This document shows, in pieces, positions 36,346-47,400 of a stretch of DNA of 64,000 bases. The stretch comes from Norana najaformis. Taxonomy: Eukaryota; Annelida; Clitellata; Crassiclitellata; Hormogastridae. The translations under genes were made by a program, and so were the position numbers. The DNA is taken from positions 4,604,985 to 4,668,984 of the forward strand of contig OZ029915.1 of assembly GCA_964023275.1 (NCBI GenBank), given 5' to 3'. The number at the start of each line of letters is the position of its first letter. Within the stretch, counting starts at the first letter, position 1. The notes under the pieces are model-generated. The model worked only from the letters and a program-made list of their open reading frames with translations, was not told the origin of the DNA and did not search any database.

Positions 36346-37986
36346 CCTAGTTTATGGATCTGAATTGTGTTTCAGCACAGCACCATACCTTTATACGTTA
36401 ACGAACACACCAGCGAAATAAAAACCGTTACAAATGGCTCAATTCTGCAACAATCTTTCATCGACGACATCGGCTGTCTGACAGCATTCGTTTAGCTGTC
36501 ATTTAGCCAAATATATTTTATAAAAAATATGTGAAAATGTTTGGAGAACCAGATCCCAAACGTTTGAAACAGACGACACTGTCATTTACGACAACGAAGA
36601 CAGAGAGAGCAGGTAGATCTGGCATAGCTTCATAACAATTCTCGGGATAAGCGGATTTAGCAAACAATGCAAGTATATGGAACAAAGTACTCTAGTGTAC
36701 TTATCCCTTTGCATAAGTGAACAGCAGTTGACTGATTGGCCATCCACCTCAGCTGACCAGGTTAGTAGGGCTATCTCACGCAGGTCTTAGTAAAGAAGCG
36801 AGAAGGCCTGGCCTTGGCCATGGGTTTTGTAGATTCGCTGCCAATATCTGGCAGCAACTTTGAACTGAAAACGCCCTTCAATCCACAACCTGATGGGAAT
36901 TACCAGTTTGCCAGTCTCAGCCTCTCCACCCTTGTCTGTGCCTCTATAGGGCTTTCTCTTTGAGTCAAAAGATTACAGTCAAAATATTACACTGTAGATA
37001 ACGGTTGTTACATTATCTACAGTACACAGGAACCATATTACATTAAAAATGAAACAAATATTATTACACTATTATTATTAGAACTGCGACATTAAAATGT
37101 GTTGCACATATACTTAAGTCCTGCCACTAAAGAGCTAAAGTTCTCTTGCAAGGGATTTTGCTATTATTATTCTTATTATTTATTAATATTATTTACTATA
37201 CACGATCTACAGAATATGTAGGGAAAGGTCAGGTAAGGTCAGGTCACTTAAGACGTGCCTTTGTCCATGATGATTCTAGCAATTCAAAGGTCTTCCTAAA
37301 CTTGGCAGATGGATTCATTGGCTAACATTTTGTCAGATCCTAACAATACTTTACCCCTCCAACTGGTAACCGTCAAACTATCCTATCTTGCATTAGATCC
37401 TGGACAATCCTAGGACCATTGTGGTCATCATAATCATTTTCCACCTTAGTACTATGCAGTCCCCTGGCCTGACATCCAACAGTCTAGCCTGACCCAACAA
37501 CCTGGGTTTGCGTACTGTACATTTCTAGGGCGTCCGTTCTTCAAAAGAACATTTTTACGAAACTAACACCATTCTGTCACTAAAGGAGCTGAACTTGAAT
37601 CTTTGAAGTAGCTCTTCAGTTATATTTAGGAGATCAAGCAGCACCACTGTGGCTTCTAACAAAGGCGATACATAAATAACCAGCTACATAAATACCTGTC
37701 TGTCACAGATAAGTATCAAGGCAATGTTCTAGTTAGGCAGCATTTCAACACCCATCCAGGTGCAACTGTTCTGGACTTCAAACCCTCCCTTCTGTCTCAC
37801 TTCTCCACCTGCCTCACAGAGTCCAGCTAACCCTTCTGTTGCTATAAGACTCACAAAATGTCTGTTGCATCACAGAATGACACGAACTGCATCATGCAAA
37901 GGTCGTGTGGTGATCTGGCTTCACAACATTTACAGCGTTGTCGTCGCCGAGCAGCGAAGCCAGAAATATTCACAGATCCATAGCAG
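36346..37986. other. intergenic or 3' flank, no confident gene
   Basis: Low-CpG sequence with ATT-rich runs near 37,065 and 37,165. A GGCGATACATAAATAACCAG repeat end sits at 37,663. The plus-strand frame 37,760-38,068 (102 codons) is not recognised. Confidence 0.45.
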
Positions 37987-38051
37987 TCAACAAGATTTCC
38001 GCCCTCTATCGACTGATGGATACGTGCGCTGGAACTTCACACAGTCGAAGT
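37987..38051 (-). CDS. tentative terminal exon
   Basis: A strong acceptor (AATGATTTTTTCAG) opens a frame reading FDCVKFQRTYPSVDRGRKSC, followed by TGA. It needs phase 1 from the previous exon, which the donor at 38,512 would supply. It could end the longer Robo tail, belong to another minus-strand gene, or be chance. Confidence 0.25.
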
Positions 38052-38511
38052 CTGAAAAAATCATTTAATAATTGCATCACGTGCCTTTAGTTTCAATAAG
38101 TCTTCGAAGCACTACTGCAGTACAGACTTTAAATCTTAAAGTACTGATGTATAAGCTTGTGTCAGGGGCTCAGTTACACTTTCCTCCCTTTTCTGTTCCT
38201 TCCCCTCTCACAGCTAGCTACTCTCTTACAATCTTCCCCACCTTCCCTTCACCATGGTCTTTTGGGAATTCACAAACATGGCACAGAAACCATTAATCCA
38301 ACGATACTTGACAACCTGTTCCCACTCGTTGTGACAAGTTGTTTTCATAATCTGTAAATTTACCCAGCAGCTTTTCAGAACCTTAGAACAGGATCTCAAC
38401 CCTGAACACACAGACAAAGGTTGATGTATTCAACTACACGTACCACACTATGCTAAACTCAGTTGACAAACTAAATGAGCGACTCATGTGGTTGCTGCCG
38501 TCACCATTTAC

Positions 38512-38586
38512 AGTGCTGCTCCGATTCAAATCCAAGTACTTCAACACTCAGTGGACAGTTCATCATGTTGCCAATTTGCTCTTCTT
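38512..38586 (-). CDS. tentative downstream exon
   Basis: Acceptor CTATACGCGGCCAG with a pyrimidine-rich lead and donor GTAAAT enclose 75 bases. With phase 1 entry they read EEQIGNMMNCPLSVEVLGFE, SEQH, phase 1 out. A competing frame nearby (LDLNRSSTVNGDGSNHMSRS) is also open, so the frame is unresolved. Confidence 0.25.
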
Positions 38587-38852
38587 CTGGCCGCGTATAG
38601 CAGAAGGTAGCTCAGTTGCATAACAAATTGTATAATGCTCCATTTTATGTGAAAGACAGAACATCAGCAGATATCAAAACACACAATGTATTTGATATCA
38701 CTCATACATGAACACGTTTGATTCAAACAGGAAGCATTCAGAAATTGTTTCAGCACAACAAAATTTTATAAAACATGACAAGAGTAAAAAATTGCTTTAA
38801 CCAGTTTTACCAACAATGGGAAAAGTCCAAGACTGTTCTGTAAACGTTTAAC

Positions 38853-38874
38853 CAAATATGGAAGAGTCCAAAAA
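38853..38874 (-). CDS. very tentative 22-nt microexon
   Basis: An acceptor (ACAATACAG) and a weak donor (GTTAAA) bracket 22 bases reading FLDSSIF plus one base. It would convert phase 0 after 39,107 into the phase 1 needed at 38,586. Too short to support on its own. Confidence 0.15.
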
Positions 38875-39106
38875 CTGTATTGTAAATATATTCATCTCAC
38901 ACGTATGTACATCAAAATCACAACACATTTCATCTCTCACATATGGTCAGCGAAACTGTAAAACATTTCCGCTCACATCATATAACATGTACACCAAGAA
39001 AAGCCGAATTAGTTATGCTTTTCAAAAAAGCAGAGGCAGCAGACGTTAGATGTTCACTGCGCAGTTGACTCGCGTTGAAAAATCAAACGAGTGGTTTCTT
39101 TCTCAC

Positions 39107-39213
39107 CATCATGGTGGTTCCTCCGTCATGTGCCGCATTTTTCAGGTTGTTCACGGTGGTTTCATCATAACTGTGAATGGTTCCCTTGTTAAGCGATGCT
39201 GGTGGGCAAAGCT
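39107..39213 (-). CDS. candidate downstream robo exon
   Basis: Acceptor ATACACAG and a good donor GTGAGA enclose 107 bases. Entering in phase 1, as left by the exon at 40,312, it reads LCPPASLNKGTIHSYDETTV, NNLKNAAHDGGTTMM with no stop and ends in phase 0. Composition is polar and coding-like, but no family signature is recognised. Phase agreement with the preceding candidate is the main support. Confidence 0.45.
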
Positions 39214-39869
39214 CTGTGTATCTGTAATCTGTTTATCACAGCAAACAAGAACTGTTAAAATGAATCTCCAGTGTATTTATGTCACAGCCACACAAAACCC
39301 AGCATTATTTTATTAACCAGAAATGATTTAATCTCATCATAAAGCAACACTAAAATTGTGAAACTTGTCACAAACCGATTATGACCACGTAAATTCGGTA
39401 TATTATAATTAGGCTGTACTAGCTGTATCTTCTGCTGGTTCGCCTGTGCCAGTCCCAAGCCAGGATAAGAGGGTTAGGCGGTAGGATTTACAGGCTATGG
39501 CTAGAAAACACAATAGAAATCAACTGCATGATGCATGGTGTGAGATCAAAGTAAGGCATGGAATGGACACCCACGGGGTCAAGTGATCAAGTGAGCCCAT
39601 GAACTTAACAAAGAAAAAGCTACACCCTTTAAAATGATGCTTGCTACCTTGATATTCATATCATACTCAAATGAAGTCTCCAATGTTTTTTGCAAAACAA
39701 TGCTGCCAAACTGACTTGCATATTGAGGAGCTTTTGTTTGCAACGTAGCAGTATTACACAATTACACAATAAATCTAACATTGTCTCAAGTTTGGTTGGC
39801 TCTAGATCACATCTGGACCCAGAGCAGAATGTCTGTCTCCTCTGCACACATACTGACAATGCCACTCTG

Positions 39870-39965
39870 CACTTCCTCACTGGCTGGGCCAAGTATCTGG
39901 AACGGCCTTCCTGTAACTCTGCACCTTTTCCTGCTGGCTAAGGATGCTACTTGAGTGTATGTATT
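39870..39965 (+). mobile_element. LINE reverse-transcriptase C-terminal scrap
   Basis: One frame reads LAGPSIWNGLPVTLHLF, the APSIWN.LP..L motif of RT ends. Very short and frameshifted relative to the upstream sequence. Confidence 0.45.
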
Positions 39966-40082
39966 TATTTGTCTGAATGTTTATACAGCACCTAAAAGCT
40001 GCTTCAGCATGGCTTTCCAACTGTTAAGGCATCTTATGCTAAGGCATCATAACTGAATACAGCTTACATCAAAGCTAGAAGT

Positions 40083-40143
40083 AAGTAAGTAATGCATCTG
40101 TTAACACGCCATATGTCCATTGACAGATCGAGGAATCGTAAGC
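40083..40143 (+). repeat. dispersed repeat, TTAACACGCCATATGTCCAT family
   Basis: GTAAGTAAGTAATGCATCTG then TTAACACGCCATATGTCCAT and GAGGAATCGTAAGC. Copies at 41,046-41,124, 44,809-44,876 and 59,938-59,988, all on the plus strand, each led by TAAGTAAG units. Confidence 0.8.
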
Positions 40144-40311
40144 TCTATGAGAGGTTCTTAAAAGGCATTATACACACACATAAAACTAAAATGCAACTAA
40201 AATGAAACAGGCTTTTGAAGGAGAACCTAAACTGGGTTTTGACTGGAACTGAAACCCTTAAACTTGTTTCGGAATTACAAATAGACCCGTTAAACCTCGT
40301 TCTGACGATAC

Positions 40312-40452
40312 CTTTTTCGCTTTCAGCTGTGCTGACTACAAGTGCAACTGGTGAGAAGTCGGAATCTCTGGCATCTGCATCCACGGTGGAGTTGGAGCAA
40401 GTGGAGCTGGCTGCAGAGTACATTGGCTCATTAATGTAGGCATGACTGTCAT
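40312..40452 (-). CDS. candidate downstream robo exon (alternative longer tail)
   Basis: Acceptor GGTTATGCAG and donor GTATCG enclose 141 bases in one open frame: DDSHAYINEPMYSAASSTCS, then NSTVDADARDSDFSPVALVV, STAESEK. Phase 1 in matches the possible donor at 41,302, and also the donor of the exon at 42,767. The stretch is acidic/serine-rich with tyrosines in a YINEP context, as expected of a receptor tail. HAYINEP weakly resembles a YGYISGP segment after CC2 in vertebrate ROBO1; this resemblance is from memory and not decisive. It could instead belong to another gene. Confidence 0.5.
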
Positions 40453-40674
40453 CTGCATAACCAGCACAAACAATTAATCCATAACCTATTTGCACCAACA
40501 AATATGATAACATCAAGCAGAATACACTTGATACCATAGTTTGCTACAAGAAGCAAGTTTTGAAAGAGGTAAACAGGTTCTATCATTTCACAATTAAAGC
40601 CGATAGTTTAGATATTTGCCCTAACCCACACCACAATGTTCACACGACCCCTCTTCCTCTTATCCCTCTTTCTG

Positions 40675-40865
40675 CTCCAATCCCAAACACCACCCACTGT
40701 AGCTGCCACGCTGTCTCTCTCCCTGACTCTTGGATCTTGACCTGGAACCAGACAATTTTGTCTGTCGATCTTGTTTTGACTGAGCGCCTGTGAACAAGCC
40801 GGTCTCTGTGACATGGCTTTCGTTGGGTACTGTAGAAATGTCAGGATTATGATTTAGATTACTGT
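40675..40865 (+). mobile_element. LINE-A 3' end, plus strand
   Basis: ACTCTTGGATCTTGACCTGG, TTGTTTTGACTGAGCGCCTG and GTGACATGGCTTTCGTTGGG. It lies downstream of, or within, the possible longer robo tail. Confidence 0.8.
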
Positions 40866-41045
40866 CAAAAAGCTAATGCCAAAGTCACTACAAATGAAGT
40901 AATGTTTTTGATAGAAAAGACCATGCAACTGAAAGACTGCATATCAAATTACGAGACTTCTGTTGGTAAACAGGCCTTAAAGTAAACAGCTCTTCCATAA
41001 ACGTCAAATATGCTAAAAATTTGCGTATTTTCCATTGATGACTGC

Positions 41046-41124
41046 ATAAGTAAGTAAGTAAGTAAGTAAGTAATGCATTTGTTAACACGCCATATGTCCA
41101 TCGACTGAGCGAGGAATCGTAGGC
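41046..41124 (+). repeat. dispersed repeat, TTAACACGCCATATGTCCAT family
   Basis: Six TAAG units followed by TGCATTTGTTAACACGCCAT and GAGGAATCGTAGGC. It is about 170 bases beyond the robo stop. Confidence 0.8.
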
Positions 41125-41296
41125 GAAGATTCTGTTTTTGGTGAAAACCAGAAACTTAGCAGTTAAGTAGTAAATCCTAGTACAAGTCAGCCTCTAAGCC
41201 ATTAGAAGTCTTGCTTTTTATCAGCTCAGCATCGTAGGCATATTATTATGCTAATATTAAGGTGCTATATAGACAAACAGAGTGCTACATTGTAGT

Positions 41297-41492
41297 CTAA
41301 CCATGCGAGATGTCATTATCTAGGCTATTTTCTGGAAACTGTGGCCTCCTGTGGCCTGGCTTGATGGCGTAATCGGACGGCTGAAAACCTGGGTGACCGG
41401 AAGGACCCTGAGAAGGCTGGGCCTTGGTGCCAGGCCGTGAATAATCATTTGGATATCTTGAAAGAGGCTGCGCCTCTCTCTGGCCGACATTT
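41297..41492 (-). CDS. robo: robo exon: possible last coding exon, stop TAG
   Basis: Acceptor AATTATTTCAG, then one base completes the split codon. It reads NVGQREAQPLSRYPNDYSRP, proline/glycine-rich, then DYAIKPGHRRPQFPEN and ends DNDISHG followed by TAG. The last codons CAT GGT TAG also form a possible donor (CATG|GTTAGA at 41,302/41,301), which would remove the stop and leave phase 1. No clear AATAAA lies close downstream. Confidence 0.75.
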
Positions 41493-44400
41493 CTGAAATT
41501 ATTTAGGTAAACAGGCAGTGTGAAAACTCGATGAAGGCACTACATAAACGCATATTGTATTATTCATCTGATACCGTAGTTTGATTCTTGGAGTGCTCAT
41601 TTTGCAACGTGGAGTGTAAATAATCGTCATAATTGTTGTAGTCATAATCGGCATCATCATCATCAGTAAAAAAGCACTACATTAAGTGTCGTGATACATA
41701 CATATATGCATACATCATCATCATCATCATCCATCGTCGTCGTCGCCGCCACTGCCGCCGTCACCACCACCACCACCACCAACAACAACACCTACACCAC
41801 CACCAACAACAACAAAAACAACAACACCTACACCACCAACGTCATCATCATTGTTTATTATTAAGACCTGTTAGCAGGCAGCTGTTGTCCTATGCCAACA
41901 CTTTTCTCCCGTGGTGTTGACAAAACCTTGGCATTGTGGCTTTTATTAATTTGATTGAGTGGCCCGGCCAAATCGTAGACAGGTGGTTGGATCCTTGAAG
42001 TCATCCACTGAGGCGGGAGGCTGGACTCATCACCCGGAGGATGGCCAGGGGGAGGAGGAAGGAAGAGCACCGGTTGCTTCATCATCGAGGGATGATGATG
42101 TCCTGGCATCTTTCGATTGATGCCATCTGAAACACAGCGAAAGAAATTCACCACTACAACCAGAATGAACATCATATCCTACGCTGTCCAGAAAAAAGGA
42201 ATCCTTTGCCAAACTTGGATAACTTGAGTGAAAAATCTGTATATATAAAAGCCAAGTTCTATAAACCCTACATAACAGAAATACATACCGGTAACCATCA
42301 TTCTGTCTCTCATACTTTTGTAACTTGATTTGTACTAGCAAGCAGGCAGGCAGGTAGGCAGATAATCGTAATCTCGAGATTTCAACAGCGCCCGACGAAA
42401 GCTGCGTCAAGGGACCTGTGAATAAGCTTATTCACAGGCGCTCAGTCAAAACAAAATCGGTTCCAGGTCAAGATCCAAAGTTAGGCAGAGAAACAGCATG
42501 GCAGCTATGGTACGTGATGTTGGGATTGGAGGGGAAAACAGATAAGAAGCACGCAGGCAGGCAGGCAGGCAGGCAGGCATGCAGGCAGGCAGGCAGGATG
42601 CAGGCAGGCAGGCAGTTTAATAAATTAAGCAGTCAAAAATTTAAAAAACAATTTAAAAGTGAAACTCAGTTCAAAATGATGCCAACTCCTTAGTCCTACA
42701 TATAAAAGCTATTCTTAGAACCCCCATGTAACAGAAATGATTTCATCACTCTTCAATATCGCATACCTTCGTAACTAGAATTGTACTGGCTTGAGTCGAC
42801 ATCATGATGCCAGTTATCCCTTACGTCAGATGGCGCTCCTGGAATTGGCCGGAAGACGCCATCTGGTGTCCGCGGATGGTTGTCTGGGCCGCAGTTGCTG
42901 ATGGGAACGGTCGCATATGGGGTCACAAGGGGCAAAGTTTTCCCACAGAAGGACGGTTTGCCACGACTGTAGTCAGCACTCATCTGAGGAGTTGGGGTCT
43001 CTACTGTAATTAACAAAAATTAAGAAAAATAAACATAAAAAAGTTTGTGAAACCCGTAAACTATAGAAATTTTCATACAATCAAATGAAGTGAATTTGTT
43101 TTCAAATACAGTCAAAACAGAATACAGTGAATACAAAAAAATGAAGAAATTCTGTCGATGAGTTCTGTGAATGCAACCAGATGTCAGTGAATACAATCAA
43201 AATGATTGGATTTAGAGGCTTTACATAAATATCACTAATAAAACATGTACAAAATACAATGAAACTTAAATATTACCAAACAAAATAAATTGTCAGGCCA
43301 TAAAATAAATGAAATACAAGTCTAGTCAGTAAATAAGCATCTTCAAGTAAAATACAATATCTGTCTGATCAAGATACAAGGAGTTTAACAAAAAATTATT
43401 TCCAGTCGATAAATTGTCAGGACAAAAAATAAATGCATGTAATGTAATTCTATATTCTTACAATAACAGGCACAATAACAGCAACAAAATTAATGTATTC
43501 ATAAGATTTTTACATGTGTAGTAGGTGTGGTTGGCAGACAATTGGTCTCCACTCGCTTTGTATTCTCCGTCACTGAGTGACTCGTTGTAACAACATGATG
43601 ACACAAGTGCCTGGTTACAAGCACATGGCATCAGAGATGATGATGACGTCACCAGCTGATGGTGGCCGTGGGCGTAGGGAAGCTCTTTGCGGATTGGATC
43701 AAGCCTATTCAGATCAGTCGAAAAGACACTTATTTATTTTATACACATCTTTGTTGTATTAGTTTTAGTATTAGTTTTACTATTAGTTTTTACTACAAAC
43801 AACAATAGAAATTCTTTGTTGCATGTAATGTAGTTCTTGCACATAATGTAATTCTTGCACATAATGTAATTTCTTGTTGCATGTAACTAAATTTAATGTA
43901 CTGTAAGTATAAATTTATTTAAGGTCGATAAATCTTAATTTGAGGAGCAAGACAAGTGTGCACAAGCAACTTATCTAGGATCGTTACACAAAGTCTGATC
44001 AGCAAGTTCAAACTCGCAATTGTTGGATTACTGATCCAGTGCATTAGCAAACAGATCACCATGCAACACAAAACTGTTCTCTTTCACCAGGGTTGGGAAG
44101 GGAGTGCCTCTGATTAGACATCTGAATGGGCGCTATATAAATGTTCTGAATGAATGAAAGAATGAATGAAAGAATGAATGAATGAATGCACACCAGACCA
44201 CCATGACATACAGTATTTATGAATTTCAGTAGCTTTATTCACTAAGGAACCAACATTATTTTGCACGTTCATAATGTGTAGCAGAATCCTGAGGAGTGAA
44301 TTAGTTTAATGACAGTAACCCAGCAGGAACATCGCCCAGTTCACTTCGTTCTGTCAATTCTTTGATGCCATTCAGGTCTAAACTAAAGACGCAGCTCTTC

Positions 44401-47400
44401 CAACTTGCTTACCCACCGTAGCCTGGCTTCTGGTTTCTCTAACCTATCAGTATTCGACCCAACTTCTCCAACGGATTATGATTTTTATTGCAATTCACTT
44501 GAAAAGACCATCAATTGATGCCTTGGGCATTATGATAACAGCACTATAGGGACCTTTAGATGAGATTATATGAGCAACAAGAAAGATGGAAATCATCAAT
44601 GGATAGAAGCTCAGAAAATAATGAAAACAAGAAAGTAGCAGAAAAAACTTGTTAAACTTACTGATAATTGTCCGACGATTTAACATTAGGAACTACAACA
44701 AAACAAAGAAGAATCAAAGTAAACTTAATGCTAATGCAGAGTAATGTAATTACACCTGAGACTCGTAATAACGCACTTCATTATAACACGAATCCTGACA
44801 TAACACAGTAAGTAATGCAGTAAGTAATGCATTTGTTAACACGCCATATGTCCATCAACTGAGCAAGGAATCAAAGGAAAATTAGTTGGGGACTAGGATC
44901 CCAGTTTTAATTCACCTATAAAAAATAAACTTGTTACAATACAACCTCATTACAAGGCAGTTCTTGATCTGGCTTCAAAAGACAGCATTTTAAGGAGTTT
45001 CTGGTGTACAGTTTTGTTAAAACAGTGTAATGTAAAGCTAGTGTAACAAATTCTAGTGCAACACTACTGACCTGCAATGGAACCATTCTTGTTGAGTTTC
45101 TTGTGTGCCTTATGCTTTCGATACAAGATCAAGCTAAAGAGACAGAGCGACACCCAGAGGATGCCACCCACTGTTCCGATCAGAGTAGCCAGAAACCAAG
45201 GCTCATTGACCAGCTTCTGTTCACCTGTTAAAAATGAGCACAATACCTTTTCATATGTTTTCAAAACGTGCATATAAGGGCCCAGTAAGGCTGTATCTGT
45301 CAATGATATACCTAAACAGATGTCCAGATACATACATATGTACATCACGTCATACATACTGATACATACATACATACCTGCATACACTATATATAGTGCA
45401 TACGTGCATATATAGTGTGTATACATGTCTATATGTACATACATACCTATATATAGCATATACTGTATATGAATTCATGTGTATATATATATATTTAGTT
45501 TTAGTATTAGTATTATGATCACTACACATAAACAACATTAGAAATTCTTTGTTGCATTGATATTAGTATTAATACAGCCCTGCTTCCTGTGTTAGAAAAC
45601 TGTGAAATTAACGCAGGGCTTAGGCTTGCTGGTTCTTTAGTCTGCACTGCAGTGCAAGTACCAAAGACAAATCACAAACTGCTCACTTACTTGCATAGAC
45701 TGCTTCACTCTTTATTCCTTCACCCATTTTGTTGTATGCTGAAACCTGTATGCTATACTTTGAGCTCTTTGCCAAGTTGTGCACGCTAACCGATTCCATC
45801 GTAGAGTTAACTTGAATCTCACGAATCAGACGCGTCTCGTCATACACGTAGACCTACACAGAGAGGAGAGCTGGTGAGTTTACGGACTTCGTAAATGTAA
45901 AGTAAATGTGATGTACTGTAAATGTAAATCAAAATATCTTTGGGCTAAACAAAAGCTGCGAGCAGTCAGGTACATGGATTCATTCTCAACTTCAAACTTA
46001 CCTGTTTCAAATTGTTTATCCACCGCAGACTGCGCCTCTGAATTGTGGACTGACCTTCTGGATATTGACCTGATTGCGGCTTGGCTTTGGTGTGCCATTG
46101 GTTGATGCCTTGTGCATTAATCACCAGTGCATTACAAGTTACTTATTATTATTATTATTATTATTCAAAATTTAGTTAAGCTTCAGAAAAAGATGTCCTT
46201 AAAAAACATTGTTCTTAGGCAGTCCTTCATATGGCTCCCAAAGACAACGTCATTAGGAGGCCGTAGTGTTCTTCAAATCATCTACATATTACATCACATG
46301 ACACCCTAAAAAATCTGTGTCAAAGACCTTATATCCCAGCAGTTTGCCATGTAGTTGATCAGGTGGCGGTTGTTCCCATGTCACTTGAAGAGTGTTGTTG
46401 TCAACCACTCGAACCTGAATGTTCCGAGGGGACGAGGAAGGAACTGAAATCAAAGCAGAACTTGACTCTGAAGAACACCATAAGCCGATTCAAAAGAATG
46501 TACAAACTGGAGCGTGGTGCTGCAGTTTCTATAACTCGGTAACTCTTTTGCATAAAATTAAAATTTTAAACTGACTAAAGTAAGTAAGAGCTTTTGCAGT
46601 CGATTAGTAAAATATAACTTCTTACATACTGGTTGTTTCTTTTAGAATGCAATAAGCATCATACAAATGTCTTAAGTAAATGTGTATGATGGTCATCCCA
46701 TGACCACCATCATCATCGATTTCCATCAGAGCATCACACCATCTCCCCTGGCTTGCCCCCCAGGATCCTGACCTGGCATCAAAACTGGCCAAACAACCAG
46801 GTTCTTGTGGGTTTAAATTGATATAGCACCAGTGAATTAGTTGGTCACCCTGATAAGGCATTTTTGTTGCATTGCAAAATTTCTTAAGTTTACATTTACA
46901 TTCACAAGGCTAACAGCAGCTTCTGTGGAAAGACAAAACACAGTGTGCATGAAAGTTTCAGTGAGAAAAGTTCCTACCGTCCTCCAGAGTTTGAACGCGG
47001 ACTGTGTTGCTAGTGCTGCCTTTAACAGATCGGTAGAACGGTTGAACACACACGTCATACCAAGTGAACTTCTTGAGACCAGTCAGTATGTACTGGACTG
47101 CCATGTTTGAGTGGATAGCATCAACGATGTATTCTTCGCGCTGGGAATTCCCGGCATCATCGGAATTTTCCACTGGACGATACTTGATATAGAAACCCTC
47201 GATAAAATTCCAGCTGTGAGGAGTCTTCCATGTGACGTTGACAGCAGTTGAGCTCAGAGCACTGGCAAATGGCGATGACACAATTTGACCAGAAAGTTTC
47301 TCGGAAACCAGGTCAAGGTCAAGGACAGGTACCACTGTGATCGGCAATACTATGTTATTCCCTAAAATAGTAGTAAGAGCATGTTAATAGTAATAAATAC

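Noticed and set aside
37760..38068. 102-codon plus-strand frame
   Set aside because: No family recognised; the opposite strand offers a better-supported (still tentative) exon.
38405..38621. Plus-strand frame reading LMWLLPSPFTVLLRFKSKYF and HHVANLLFFWPRI
   Set aside because: Looks protein-like but has no recognised family and overlaps minus-strand exon candidates; too uncertain to call.
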